Below, in pieces: positions 28,481 through 38,365 of a stretch of 64,000 bases of DNA (its first letter is position 1; each line of letters opens with the position of its first letter). The DNA comes from Neorhizobium petrolearium. Its GTDB lineage: Bacteria; Pseudomonadota; Alphaproteobacteria; Rhizobiales; Rhizobiaceae. The notes beneath the pieces were generated by a model. That model was not told the DNA's origin. It saw only the letters and a program-made list of their open reading frames with translations, and did no database searches. The position numbers were made by a program, and so were the translations under genes. The stretch is taken from assembly GCF_017873175.1 (NCBI RefSeq), contig NZ_JAGGJW010000007.1:124001-188000 (forward strand), read 5' to 3'.

Positions 28481-28585
28481 TAAAGCGTGTCGCAATCTTT
28501 CAGATTCGCCTGACCCGCTTTAAGCTCTTGTTTTCACACATGTCGTTATCGCAAACCGCTGCACACTTTTGCGCGACATGCTTTA
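28481..28585. repeat. Rhizobial intergenic palindromic repeat, about 105 bp
   Basis: The ends TAAAGCGTGTCGC (28481-28493) and GCGACATGCTTTA (28573-28585) are inverted repeats with one mismatch. The inside carries CATGTCGTTATCGCAAAC and GCACACTTTTGCGCGACA, a motif combination I recall as very frequent between genes in Rhizobium and Ensifer. It can fold into a long hairpin between two convergent genes and may act as a transcription terminator. Its right end supplies the stop codon of the methyltransferase gene. Confidence 0.75.
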
Positions 28586-29233
28586 GGCGTTGAGTCGATG
28601 CTTCACGCGCATGACCTTGAAGAAGCCGTTCGGGAAGACACGACGGATTTCCGCCACTTCGAAATCGCCACGGCGTTCAGCCCATTCGCAAATCCGGCCA
28701 ATGCGGAAGGCAGAGCTCCAGCCGACCCGGTGAACGAGCGGAGCAACCGCTTCCTCGATCGCTCCTTGAAGGCCACGTCCGTCGCCGAGCTTGCTGGCGA
28801 TGATGATCTCTCCGCCGGGCCTCAGCACGCGGGCGCACTCATCGAGCGCCCGTTCCGGATCCGGGATCAGGGTGATGACGAAAGGCAGGCAGACGACATC
28901 GAAGGACTGGTCCGCAAACTGCAGCCGGTGTGCGTCCATCACATGCAAGGCGCGGACATGGAAAAGCCGGCGACGGGCAACCTTTTCGCGTGCCTTGGCG
29001 ATCATGTGTTCGGACAGATCGATACCGGTGACGTTGCACTGTTGCGGATAGTAGGACAGGGCAAGTCCGGTGCCGACGCCTACTTCGAGAATATCGCGTC
29101 CGGCTTCGCCCGCAAGTTTTGCGACTGTTCGATGTCCGTCCCTCAATAGCCCTCGATAGACCCGGTCATAAACCGGAGCCCAACGTTCATACACTTTCTG
29201 CTGATGTTCGGCGCTGTTGCGGATTGCATCCAA
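28583..29233 (-). CDS. Class I SAM methyltransferase, PmtA (phosphatidylethanolamine N-methyltransferase)-like
   Basis: 216 residues. The N-terminal YERWAPVYDRVYRGLLRDGHRTV precedes the SAM motif ILEVGVGTGLALSYYP, motif II TGIDLSEHMIAKAREKV and FDVVCLPFVITLIPDPERALDECARVLRPGG. This arrangement fits the Rhodobacter/Ensifer-type PmtA, which methylates phosphatidylethanolamine towards phosphatidylcholine at the membrane surface; generic UbiE-like methyltransferases look similar. The start codon precedes an unlinked sugar-acid cluster by 102 bp. Its stop codon lies within a palindromic repeat. Confidence 0.75.
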   Translation of the reverse strand: MDAIRNSAEHQQKVYERWAPVYDRVYRGLLRDGHRTVAKLAGEAGRDILEVGVGTGLALSYYPQQCNVTGIDLSEHMIAKAREKVARRRLFHVRALHVMDAHRLQFADQSFDVVCLPFVITLIPDPERALDECARVLRPGGEIIIASKLGDGRGLQGAIEEAVAPLVHRVGWSSAFRIGRICEWAERRGDFEVAEIRRVFPNGFFKVMRVKHRLNA

Positions 29234-29335
29234 GATTGTCCCCTCCCGGTAGCCCCGATTTCAGGTAAACTCAGGAGGAAGATAATAGTTCCGCTTCGCG
29301 GATGGGGCCTGCGCTAGCATCCGCGACTATCCGCA

Positions 29336-29956
29336 TCATTCGGCGCGCATGGCTTCGATGAATTTCCTCGCCTTTTCTGCGACGGATGCGATGTCTGTAC
29401 CGGGTTTGTAAAGGGACGATCCGATGCCGAAACCGGCCGCACCTGCCTGCGCGTAGGCGACCATGTTTTCCGGCGTCACGCCGCCGACGGCAAGCACCGG
29501 AATCTCTTTCGGCAGCACGGCCTTCCAGGCCTTGATGATCAGCGGCGGGATCGCTTCGGCCGGGAAGGCCTTGATGCCGGTGGCACCGGCTTCGATCGCA
29601 GCGAAGGCTTCGGTCGGCGTTGCGACTCCAGGGAGGCTTACCATGCCGGCCGCGCGCGATGCCTTGATAACGGCCGGGTTCGCGTTCGGGGAAATGATCA
29701 CCTTCGCACCGGTTGCTGCAACATCGGCAACCTGAGCAGGGGTCAATACCGTGCCGGCGCCGATCAGCGCCGTGTCGCCGAAACGCTTGACGAGCCTTTC
29801 GATACTCTTCAGCGGTTCGGGAGAGTTGAGCGGCACTTCGATGATCCGCCAACCGGCCTCGATCAGGACTTCGCCGACGCTTTCAGCCTCTTCCGGCTTG
29901 ATGCCGCGCAGGATGGCAACGAGATTGCAGGCCTTGAGCGCCTCTTCGAAGGTCAT
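29336..29956 (-). CDS. dgoA: 2-dehydro-3-deoxy-6-phosphogalactonate aldolase
   Basis: 206 residues from the ATG at 29956, which follows AGGAGTCCCGAC; a further upstream start would overlap the kinase stop. It belongs to the KDPG/KDPGal aldolase family: LVAILRGIKPEEAESVGEVLIEAGW, IGAGTVLTP and the Schiff-base lysine K129 in TGIKAFPAE. It splits KDPGal to pyruvate and glyceraldehyde-3-phosphate. It is the last gene of a minus-strand unit after two KDGal kinases and an enolase-superfamily enzyme. The KAFPAE context and kinase neighbours favour the galactose epimer over KDPG. Confidence 0.9.
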   Translation of the reverse strand: MTFEEALKACNLVAILRGIKPEEAESVGEVLIEAGWRIIEVPLNSPEPLKSIERLVKRFGDTALIGAGTVLTPAQVADVAATGAKVIISPNANPAVIKASRAAGMVSLPGVATPTEAFAAIEAGATGIKAFPAEAIPPLIIKAWKAVLPKEIPVLAVGGVTPENMVAYAQAGAAGFGIGSSLYKPGTDIASVAEKARKFIEAMRAE

Positions 29957-29970
29957 GTCGGGACTCCTTG

Positions 29971-30900
29971 TCACTTGGCGGCTTCGGCCGCAATCAGCAG
30001 GATACCGCGCTTGGCGGCATTATCGGGGCCAGGTTCGACGGTGAGATCGAAGAGCGGCGCGACACGACCGTAACGACTGTTCAGCAGATTGTTGCCGACA
30101 ATCCCGATCGTCTCACCGGCCTTGAACCAGCCGGCGGCGCGGGCCTGGCGGAACTCCGAGCCGATGATAAGGCCGGAGACGTAATCGAGAATGTTTTCGG
30201 GCTTCAGCTTGCCGTCGAGGATGCCGGTGCGGGCGCTGAAGATTGCCGAGAGGAAGGCGTCGGCCGCAGCATTGTTGCTCGCCGCGAATTCTACGCCGCG
30301 ACCGAAGCTCTGCCAGTCGGGCTCAGCGTCGGGCACGGGATCCTGCGCCTTGGCGATGAAGGAGTGCTTTGTCAGCAATGCGAAGACCTCACCGGTCGCA
30401 TAGGTCTGGAAACCGTCGATACGGCCTGCCTTGATCCGCGCCCATTTGCTGTGAGTACCGGGAAGCACGAGCGTCCGGTCGCGATCTAGGCCGAAACCGA
30501 CGATCTGGGTTTCCTCGCCGCGCATGACATCCGGAAAAGGCTTTGCCGCCGGATCGCGCATCCCCGGTAAAAAGGTGATGACAGCGCCAGTCTGCAATGT
30601 CAGCTTGCGCGTGCCAGCGGCGAGTTCGGCGACACCGCCCGGCGTGTCGACATACGGCACCTCGACCCAGCCGTTGCGGCTGGTGATCATGCCGGTTGCC
30701 ATTACCGGCAACGGGCCATGGGCGGAGAACCATTCGCCGACTGCCTGCATCAGCGCCGCCTCGAATGCGCCGTCTTTGACGAACTGGATGCCGCCACTCG
30801 ACGATTCCTGAGTATCGAGCGTTTCACCGGTTTCCGAGACCAGCATGGCGCGCAGCGAACTCGTTCCCCAATCGAGGATGATCGAGGTCGGTGTAGGCAT
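29971..30900 (-). CDS. dgoK: 2-dehydro-3-deoxygalactonokinase (copy 1)
   Basis: 309 residues from the ATG at 30900, preceded by GGAGGAATCTGAT; the in-frame starts upstream lie inside the next gene. The DgoK phosphate loop LDWGTSSLRAML is intact, followed by GMITSRNGWVE, FLPGMRDPA, DVMRGEETQI and LPGTHSKWA, all characteristic. It phosphorylates 2-keto-3-deoxy-galactonate at C6 for the aldolase downstream (15-bp gap). Another DgoK homologue is one base upstream. Confidence 0.92.
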   Translation of the reverse strand: MPTPTSIILDWGTSSLRAMLVSETGETLDTQESSSGGIQFVKDGAFEAALMQAVGEWFSAHGPLPVMATGMITSRNGWVEVPYVDTPGGVAELAAGTRKLTLQTGAVITFLPGMRDPAAKPFPDVMRGEETQIVGFGLDRDRTLVLPGTHSKWARIKAGRIDGFQTYATGEVFALLTKHSFIAKAQDPVPDAEPDWQSFGRGVEFAASNNAAADAFLSAIFSARTGILDGKLKPENILDYVSGLIIGSEFRQARAAGWFKAGETIGIVGNNLLNSRYGRVAPLFDLTVEPGPDNAAKRGILLIAAEAAK

Positions 30901-30901
30901 A

Positions 30902-31825
30902 TCAGATTCCTCCGGGAGCGATTTTCGCCTCCTCGATAGCCCGTGCCGCATCACCCTGTCGAGAGGCGACACGGCGAAAACCGGCAGCAATGTCGGGTGT
31001 TACGAGATTCGCTTCAGCACCGAAAAGTTCAAGCGCAGTCTTATAGCGTCCGGCGAGCGGCGTGTGGCCGACAATGCTGATCTTTCCGGATTTGCCTTCG
31101 CCCAGCGCTTCGGCGATTTCCGCGCCGATCATGAGGCCGGCGAGGTAGTCTGCGATCTCTTCAGGTCCAAGCTCGTCGAAGAGCACGAGGCTGCGGGCAG
31201 AGAAAATACGGGCGAGAATACGGCCGGGTAGGACGCCTTGTTCACAAGCAGTCAGAACGCCACGGCGGAAGGCGTCCGGCCGTTCCTCATAGGTCGCAGG
31301 GATGAGCCGCGAGACAAGCGAATCCTTTTTCAGCAGATCAAGGATTTCGCCGGACATATAGGTTGTAATTGCGCTGATATGGCCGCCTTCCATCGTCACC
31401 CATTTGGCATGTGGGCCTGGCAGCACGAAAAGGCCCTCCGTTTCCGTGAGCCCGAAGAGCGACATTTCCTCGCCGCGCATGACATCGGGCAGGGGGGTCG
31501 TCTGGGCGATGCCGGGCAGGAAGACGAGTGGTGGCAGGCCCTCCACGTGATGTGTGACGGCCTGATCGGCGAGATCGGCAGGCCCGGCTGGAACGGGTGC
31601 GAAAGGGCTTTCGATCCAGCCGTTGCGGCTGGTGATCATGCCGGAAAACAGGATCATTTCCGTCTTTTCGAGCCAGTCGCCAAGTTCTTCGCGGAGTGCC
31701 GCTTCGAAAGTGTCGTTCGTGACCCTGGTCGTGCCGCGCGCGCTCTTCTTTTCGCCGAGCACGGTCTTGTCGTTGAGAAGCAGCGCGCGAAAGGCGGCGG
31801 AAGTCCATTCGATGGCAATATACAT
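30902..31825 (-). CDS. 2-dehydro-3-deoxygalactonokinase homologue (copy 2, altered phosphate loop)
   Basis: 307 residues. It shares GMITSRNGWIE, FLPGIAQ, DVMRGEEMSLFG and LPGPHAKW with copy 1, so it is a tandem paralog. The N-terminal phosphate loop reads IEWTSAAFRALL where copy 1 has LDWGTSSLRAML, so the Asp, Gly and Thr of this ATP-binding motif are replaced. The change may reduce or abolish kinase activity, or shift the role to sensing or heterodimer formation. No strong ribosome-binding site precedes the ATG; coupling to the upstream gene, which ends 30 bp earlier, is likely. Confidence 0.85.
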   Translation of the reverse strand: MYIAIEWTSAAFRALLLNDKTVLGEKKSARGTTRVTNDTFEAALREELGDWLEKTEMILFSGMITSRNGWIESPFAPVPAGPADLADQAVTHHVEGLPPLVFLPGIAQTTPLPDVMRGEEMSLFGLTETEGLFVLPGPHAKWVTMEGGHISAITTYMSGEILDLLKKDSLVSRLIPATYEERPDAFRRGVLTACEQGVLPGRILARIFSARSLVLFDELGPEEIADYLAGLMIGAEIAEALGEGKSGKISIVGHTPLAGRYKTALELFGAEANLVTPDIAAGFRRVASRQGDAARAIEEAKIAPGGI

Positions 31826-31855
31826 GGAGGAATGATCCTATAGGCGAGCTTGAAG

Positions 31856-33007
31856 TCAGTATGCGGGTTTCACTGGGAACCAATCCTTGCGTTCCGTATC
31901 GAGGTAGGCGCCGGCAATGCAGGTGACACGGTATTTTTCGAGCTCACCGACATCCACTTCGACGCCGAGTCCCGGACCTTCCGGTACCTGAAAGCGACCC
32001 TTCTTCAAGGCCGGCGGGTTGGGGGAGATGTCTCCGCCGAGATAGGCGCGTTCCGTGTCGATGGCGATCGACATATTCGGCAGCGAGGCGGCTAGATGGA
32101 TATAGGCCGATTGGGAGAGCGCGAGTTCGGCGCCGGAATGCAGCGTCACGGGAATGCCGACCGATTCGCAGATCGCCGCAGCCTTGATCGTCTGCCAGAG
32201 CCCGCCCGCCTCGTGTGGGTCGAGCAATACTACATCGGCTGCGTTCGCCCGGATGATGTTGCCGACGTCGGAGAGCGTATAGGCGCTCTCATCCAGCGCG
32301 ATCGGAACCGCCGAACGGGCTACCAGTGCCGCATGGCCGGCGAGGTCGTCGAGCTCCAGCGGCTGTTCCACGTAGGCAGGGTCGAAGGCTTTGAGCTTTT
32401 CGAGCTGACGTTTGGCGGTCGCGGGATTCCAGGCGCCGTTGACGTCGAGTCGCAGCGGATGGTCGCCGATCACCCTTCGCGCTGTTTCCGCAAGCGTGAT
32501 GTCGCTTTTCTCGTCGAAGCCAATCTTCACCTTGAACGTCGTATAGCCGAGATCGAGGAAGCGCTTCAGCCGTTCCGACAGGCCTTGCTGGTCCTTGGTG
32601 AACAGATAGGCCGCAGCCTCGACATCCTGGCGCCAGCGACCGCCCCATAGGGCATACAGGGGAAGACCGGCCTGTCTGCCGAGCGCATCCCACATGGCCA
32701 TTTCCATGGCGCAGATCGCCATCACTGCCGCACGCTTGTGATGATAGAAGCCGGCACCCAGCACATGCCGGTGGAATAGCTCGGCATTGGCGACCGGATA
32801 GCCAATTGCCAAGGGCGCGACCATATCCGCGAAAACGGCTGGCACATTGGCTATCAGCGAAATCGTTTCACCCCAGCCGATGATAGCTGTGTCTGTCTCG
32901 ATTCGGCAGATCAACCGGGTCGTGCCGATCCGCCGGCCCGAACCCCAAAGGATATCCTCGGTGAAAGGCATACGGACCAGCCAATGGTCCACTTTGGTAA
33001 TACGCAC
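31856..33007 (-). CDS. Enolase-superfamily (mandelate racemase/MLE) sugar-acid dehydratase or cycloisomerase
   Basis: 383 residues from the GTG at 33007, chosen because GGGAGGATATT lies just upstream and VRITKVDHWLVRMPF is the normal family start. Upstream in-frame codons run into the divergent gene. Active-site elements are the K-x-K of TFKVKIG, the metal ligands in LRLDVNGAW, YVEQPLE and IALDESAY, and the late HSGAEL. With a lactonase, a dehydrogenase, KDGal kinases and an aldolase around it, dehydration of an aldonate to a 2-keto-3-deoxy acid is the likely reaction. The exact sugar is unknown. It is divergent from the IclR-lactonase fusion. Confidence 0.85.
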   Translation of the reverse strand: MRITKVDHWLVRMPFTEDILWGSGRRIGTTRLICRIETDTAIIGWGETISLIANVPAVFADMVAPLAIGYPVANAELFHRHVLGAGFYHHKRAAVMAICAMEMAMWDALGRQAGLPLYALWGGRWRQDVEAAAYLFTKDQQGLSERLKRFLDLGYTTFKVKIGFDEKSDITLAETARRVIGDHPLRLDVNGAWNPATAKRQLEKLKAFDPAYVEQPLELDDLAGHAALVARSAVPIALDESAYTLSDVGNIIRANAADVVLLDPHEAGGLWQTIKAAAICESVGIPVTLHSGAELALSQSAYIHLAASLPNMSIAIDTERAYLGGDISPNPPALKKGRFQVPEGPGLGVEVDVGELEKYRVTCIAGAYLDTERKDWFPVKPAY

Positions 33008-33060
33008 AATATCCTCCCGTCCGGGCCTCTTCTGCGGCCGCTTCAGTTTCGTTATTGACA

Positions 33061-33075
33061 TGGAACTTAGTTCCA
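33061..33075. promoter_or_regulatory. Probable IclR-type operator, copy 1 (divergent promoter region)
   Basis: TGGAAC-TTA-GTTCCA is a perfect 6-3-6 inverted repeat in the 142-bp gap between the enolase-superfamily gene and the IclR fusion. A near copy lies at 36857-36871 in front of the sugar-binding protein gene. It is well placed to control both divergent genes. Confidence 0.6.
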
Positions 33076-33149
33076 AGATAACTCTCTTGGCAAGAGCGAG
33101 GCGGCATGCTGTGCGTACAGGCGAGAGACGGCGCCGCTTGGGAGAGGAC

Positions 33150-34874
33150 ATGGCCAAGGTACAATTGGAGACGATCGAGAAGGATGTTGCGAACGATGCG
33201 CAGGGCGTACCTGGCGTCCAGGCGTTGACGCGTGGCATCCAGATCGTCGATGCGGTGGCGGCTGAAACCCGCGGGCTGCGCTTCACCGAACTGCTCGATC
33301 AAACCCAGTTGCCGAAGGGCACTCTGCACCGGCTGCTTCAGGCGCTTGTCGATGAGCGGCTGCTCGCTTTCGACGCGCGCGACCAGGTCTACAGATTGGC
33401 CCCGCGGCTTTTTCAGTGGGCGCATAAGGTCTGGGACAATTTCGATCTGCGCGGCGCGGCCGAACCGGAGCTGGCGCGGCTTCGCGATCTTACTGGCGAG
33501 GCGATCCGCCTCGGGGTGCTGGATGGCGACAGCATTCTCTATATCGACCAGCGGGAGGTGCCGCAGCCGCTCCGCCTCAACAACGGCGTCGGTTCGCGTG
33601 CCGCGCCGCATGCGAGCGGCCTCGGCAAGGCGATCCTGGCACATTTGTCGCTTGAAAAGCGCCGGGCGCTGCTCGACGGTATTGAGCTCGAACGCTTGAC
33701 GCCGAACACGATCGTCAATCCGGAGGAGCTCGGTCGACAGCTCGATCTCACCAAGGCGCGCGGCTACGCGGTTTCGGTGGACGAGCAGCATATCGGCATT
33801 TCCTCGGTCGCGGCTCCTGTTCTCAACCATCGCGGTGAGCCGATCGGCGCGATCGGCATCATCGGGCCATCGTTCCGCCTTCCCGTCGACCGACTGCACG
33901 CCTTCGGCCGCGACGTCATCGAGGCGGCACGCCGCACCTCGGGCAATTTTGGAGAATTCCCCATGTCGCTTGCGGTCAAGCCGCGCCCTCTCGGTCCCGA
34001 TCGCGCCGATGTGCGCTGCGTCATTCCGGCAAGCACGTTCCTCGGCGAAGGTCCGCATTGGTCGCCGGAGCACAAGAAGCTCTATTTCGTCGATATCCTG
34101 GCGCCCGCGGTCCATATCGGCGATCCGGCTAAAGGCACTTATACCTCCATGCAGGTGCCGGAACTGATCGGCTTCGTGATCCCACGCTCGCGTGGCGGAT
34201 TTGTCGCTGCGATGCATGGAGAGATCCGAGGTATCGATCTTTCAACCGGGGACATCACGACGATCGCGCGTCCGGAGGCGGATCGCCCCGGTAACCGGTT
34301 CAACGACGGGAAATGCGATCGTCGCGGGCGACTTTGGGCGGGCACCTTGGCGATCGATACGACGCCGGATCAGGGCCGGCTCTGGCGCGTCGATCCGGAC
34401 GGCCGGGCGCGGGAGATGGATCGCGGTTTCCATGTCTCGAACGGGCTCGGGTGGAGCCCCGACGACCGCACCTTCTATTTCACGGACACCAATCGCCAGA
34501 CCATCTATGCCTATGATTTCGATATCGAAAGCGGGGAAATCGCCAACCGGCGGGTGTTCATCACCGTGCCGGAAGCCGAAGGCAAGCCGGACGGCATGAC
34601 CGTCGATGCGGAAGGTTTTCTCTGGATTGCGCATTGGGACGGATGGTGTGTCACCCGCTACGATCCCGAGGGCAAGGTGGAGCGGGTCGTCAACCTACCC
34701 GTGCCGCGCCCGACGAGCTGCGTTTTCGGCGGATCGGACATGCAAACCCTGTTCGTCACCTCCGCACGCATCCGGCTTTCGGCGGCACAGCTTGGCGAGG
34801 CGCCGCTTTCCGGCAGCGTGTTTGCCATCGATACCGGCATCAAGGGCCAGCCTGCGCAGATGTTTGCCGGCTGA
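33150..34874 (+). CDS. IclR-family regulator fused to SMP-30/gluconolactonase-type lactonase
   Basis: 574 residues from the ATG at 33150, preceded by GGGAGAGGAC; 101 further upstream in-frame codons overlap the divergent gene and do not look coding. Residues about 22-85 form the IclR winged helix ([32 protein letters not shown]). About 95-265 form its effector domain ([32 protein letters not shown]). From about 285 to the end is an SMP-30/regucalcin propeller with likely metal ligands E300 (FLGEGPHW), N385 (RFNDGKCD), N431 (HVSNGLGW) and D481 (KPDGMTVD). Both halves are full length. It would couple sensing of a sugar metabolite to hydrolysis of its lactone. It heads the importer and enzyme operon. 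Confidence 0.88.
   Translation: MAKVQLETIEKDVANDAQGVPGVQALTRGIQIVDAVAAETRGLRFTELLDQTQLPKGTLHRLLQALVDERLLAFDARDQVYRLAPRLFQWAHKVWDNFDLRGAAEPELARLRDLTGEAIRLGVLDGDSILYIDQREVPQPLRLNNGVGSRAAPHASGLGKAILAHLSLEKRRALLDGIELERLTPNTIVNPEELGRQLDLTKARGYAVSVDEQHIGISSVAAPVLNHRGEPIGAIGIIGPSFRLPVDRLHAFGRDVIEAARRTSGNFGEFPMSLAVKPRPLGPDRADVRCVIPASTFLGEGPHWSPEHKKLYFVDILAPAVHIGDPAKGTYTSMQVPELIGFVIPRSRGGFVAAMHGEIRGIDLSTGDITTIARPEADRPGNRFNDGKCDRRGRLWAGTLAIDTTPDQGRLWRVDPDGRAREMDRGFHVSNGLGWSPDDRTFYFTDTNRQTIYAYDFDIESGEIANRRVFITVPEAEGKPDGMTVDAEGFLWIAHWDGWCVTRYDPEGKVERVVNLPVPRPTSCVFGGSDMQTLFVTSARIRLSAAQLGEAPLSGSVFAIDTGIKGQPAQMFAG
33951..33965 (+). promoter_or_regulatory. Possible internal ribosome-binding site and start for a separate lactonase product
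   Basis: GGAGAA (33951-33956), six bases, then ATG at 33963 in frame with the fusion gene at Met272. The product from here would be 303 residues, the usual size of a stand-alone SMP-30 lactonase. The portion before it is 271 residues, the usual size of an IclR regulator. No stop codon separates the two. Confidence 0.45.
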
Positions 34875-34912
34875 ACGAGACGACATGGGAAGAAATTGGG
34901 GAAGAGGAGCCC

Positions 34913-36003
<1,091 letters not shown>

Positions 36004-36007
<4 letters not shown>

Positions 36008-36810
36008 CCGTCCACCCCGAACTCATCGAAAAGGCTCATGTCGAGGTCGCGACCTATCCGAGCCTCAAGGGCAAGGGCGTGCTGATCACCGGCGGCGGCT
36101 CGGGCATCGGCGCCTCGCTGGTCGAACATTTCTGCGCCCAGGGCTGCAAGGTCGGCTTCCTCGAACTGAACGCCGATGTGGCAGCCGAGACGGCGGAAAA
36201 GATCGGCGGGAAGACCGGCAATGAACCGCGCTATCGTGCGGCGGATCTGCGCGACATCGATGCGCTGAAAGCGGGCGTCGAAGCGCTGCGGTCCGAGATC
36301 GGACCGATCCGTGTCCTGATCAACAATGCCGGCAACGATGACCGGAAGCCGCTGGAGGAAGTGACGCCGGAATATTGGGATGAGCGATTCCAGACCAATT
36401 TACGCCATCAGTTTTTTGCGGCGCAGGCCGTCGTGCCTGAGATGGCGGAAACCGGGGGTGGGGCGATCATCAACATGGGCTCGATCTCCTGGATGCGCGG
36501 TGCTGCAGGTTTGATCTTCTACACGACGGCCAAGTCCGCCGTCATGGGAATGACCAAATCGCTCGCCCGCGAACTCGGCACCCGCAACATCCGCGTCAAT
36601 TCAATCGCCCCCGGCTGGGTGCTGACTGAGCGCCAGGTGGAGCGGGCGAAACGTATCTACCAAGGCAAATTTTCCGAATACCTTGAGGTCCAGTGCCTCA
36701 AGGAGCATCTGCTGCCGCCGGATATCGCCCGTATGGCGCTCTTTCTGGCGGCGGACGATTCCCGCCTCATCACAGGGCAGACATTCATTGTGGACGGGGG
36801 CGTCGTATAG
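36004..36810 (+). CDS. SDR-family sugar dehydrogenase
   Basis: 268 residues. The Rossmann motif [19 protein letters not shown], the Ser of MGSISWM, the catalytic Tyr-Lys region [17 protein letters not shown] and [11 protein letters not shown] fit classical SDRs, and the C-terminus [13 protein letters not shown] is standard. It probably oxidises an aldose to its lactone with NAD(P), upstream of the SMP-30 lactonase. It is coupled by ATGA to the ATPase gene. Similar enzymes act on L-fucose, L-arabinose, xylose or galactose; the substrate is not clear. Confidence 0.88.
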
Positions 36811-36856
36811 GGGAGCCAAGCGGTTGCCGGCGCTCGCCGCTTGACCTTTTTAAGAT

Positions 36857-36871
36857 TGAAACAGAGTTCCA
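36857..36871. promoter_or_regulatory. Probable IclR-type operator, copy 2 (before the sugar-binding protein gene)
   Basis: TGAAAC-AGA-GTTCCA is a 6-3-6 inverted repeat with one mismatched pair, nearly identical to the site at 33061-33075. A TTGACC at 36841-36846 could be the -35 of a promoter that the site would overlap. This suggests the transporter has its own promoter under the same regulator. Confidence 0.55.
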
Positions 36872-36895
36872 TCATCGTTTCATTGGGAGGATCTG

Positions 36896-38167
36896 ATGAA
36901 CAGCATAACCAGACTGATCGGTACCGCGGCGATCGCACTTGCGCTCGGTCCCGGTGCCGTCAAGGCAGCAGATTTGAGCTTCATGAGCTTTACCTATGCG
37001 GAGGAGGCCAACAAGGCGATCGTGCAGGGCGTCCTGGATGATTTCCAGAAGACGGACAAGCTGACGGTCGAGCCGCTCGGCTTCGCTTGGGGCGACATGC
37101 AGAAGAACATCTTTTTGCGCGCCCGCTCCAAGACGTTACCTGATATTGCCCAGCTCTCCGAACGTTGGCTGCCGACCTTCGCGAGCCTCGACAATCTGGT
37201 CGACCTGAACACGGTCTACGGCAAGGACAAGCTCGAAGCCGCCTTCGCACCGGATGCGCTCGCCATGGGCGATATTAACGGCAAGCAGTTGGCAGTGCCG
37301 CTTCTGTCCGGTTCGATCGGCATGGTCGCCAACAAGGAAGTGCTCGCCAAAGCCGGCATCAACGAAGCGCCGAAGACCGTAGATGACTTCAAAAAGGCGC
37401 TCGTTGCGGTGCGAGACAAGGTGCCGAACTCGGTCCCTTACACGATGGCGACCAAGAACAATGGTTCGATCCTGATCGACTTCATGGTCTGGAACTGGGT
37501 CCATGGTGGCCGTATTATCGATGACGCCGGCAAGGTCGTGGTCGACAGCCAGCAGAGCCGTGACGCGCTGAACTTCATGGTCAGCCTGATGAAGGATCGC
37601 CTGGCCGCTCCGGAAATCGATCGCCCGGATTCTCGCCGCCTGATGGGGCAGGGCGCCTCCGCCTTCTATCTCGACGCGCCGCAGACCCGCACCTTCCTTC
37701 GTGACTTCTCCGGTAAAGGGGAAGCATTCGACGCCAATGTCCTGCCTATGCCGACGCCGGTTCTGAAGGCGGGCGACAAGCCGGTGTCTGTTCAATGGGG
37801 GCATCTCCTGGTGCAGTTCGCGGCCGGTGGCAAGGCCAAGGCGGATGATCCGGCCGACAAGTTCCTGACGTACCTCCTTTCGGACAAGGTGCAGACCGAC
37901 CTTCCGCTGAAGATGAGCGCGCTGCCGGTCACCAAGTCCGCACGCGAGGCGGTTGCCAGTGACGCCTATCTCAAGAACTGGTCGGCAGCGACGGGGGATG
38001 CCCGCCGCAACGAGGTCGGCATCTGGTCGAATGCGGCGGAGCTTACGCAGATCATCGGAGAGGAAGTGCAGGGCGCGCTGCTTGGCCAGAAGTCCACCGA
38101 TGATGCCGTCAAGTCGATGCAGGCGCGTCTGACCACCAGCATGGAAAAGGCCAAGAAGTCGGAATAG
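36896..38167 (+). CDS. Family-1 sugar ABC transporter substrate-binding protein
   Basis: 423 residues. The signal peptide is MNSITRLIGTAAIALALGPGAVKA. The mature part is a SBP_bac_1 domain (FTYAEEANKAIVQGVLDDFQK, LPDIAQLSERWLPTF, NKEVLAKAGINEAPKTVDDFKKAL, WGHLLVQFAAGG). It binds a carbohydrate or sugar acid in the periplasm for the MalF/MalG-type permeases downstream. The ATG follows GGGAGGATCTG. It is separated from the permease genes by a RIME-type element, which may tune relative expression. Confidence 0.9.
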   Translation: MNSITRLIGTAAIALALGPGAVKAADLSFMSFTYAEEANKAIVQGVLDDFQKTDKLTVEPLGFAWGDMQKNIFLRARSKTLPDIAQLSERWLPTFASLDNLVDLNTVYGKDKLEAAFAPDALAMGDINGKQLAVPLLSGSIGMVANKEVLAKAGINEAPKTVDDFKKALVAVRDKVPNSVPYTMATKNNGSILIDFMVWNWVHGGRIIDDAGKVVVDSQQSRDALNFMVSLMKDRLAAPEIDRPDSRRLMGQGASAFYLDAPQTRTFLRDFSGKGEAFDANVLPMPTPVLKAGDKPVSVQWGHLLVQFAAGGKAKADDPADKFLTYLLSDKVQTDLPLKMSALPVTKSAREAVASDAYLKNWSAATGDARRNEVGIWSNAAELTQIIGEEVQGALLGQKSTDDAVKSMQARLTTSMEKAKKSE

Positions 38168-38180
38168 TTGCCTGGAGTTT

Positions 38181-38311
38181 GCCCCTCACCCCCTCCCCGC
38201 TTACGGGGAGAGGGACGTGCTCCGAGCGGCGCTGGAGAACGATGGAAACAGTGCGGCATATGTCCTTCTCCCCGCGAGTGGGGAGATGGTGGCGGCAGCC
38301 GGATGAGGGGC
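38181..38311. repeat. RIME-type rhizobial intergenic mosaic element
   Basis: 131 bp bounded by the inverted repeat GCCCCTCA (38181-38188) and TGAGGGGC (38304-38311). Inside are CCTCCCCGC-TTAC-GGGGAGAGG and CCTTCTCCCCGC-GAGT-GGGGAGATGG hairpins, and GGCGGCAGCCGGATG near the right end. This composition matches RIME1 elements described in Rhizobium and Ensifer. It lies inside an operon between the binding-protein and permease genes, where it could stabilise the upstream mRNA or partly terminate transcription. Confidence 0.85.
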
Positions 38312-38365
38312 GCTTCATGCGCAATCCGCTGGCAGCCAGATACAAGACCAACAGGAAATGACCTC

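Noticed and set aside
32847..33149. 101-codon upstream extension of the IclR fusion
   Set aside because: It lies over the divergent enolase-superfamily gene and its promoter region and lacks IclR features.
34634..34912. In-frame N-terminal extension of the MalK-type ATPase
   Set aside because: It overlaps the lactonase coding end; the ATG at 34913 has a strong ribosome-binding site and the family-standard N-terminus.
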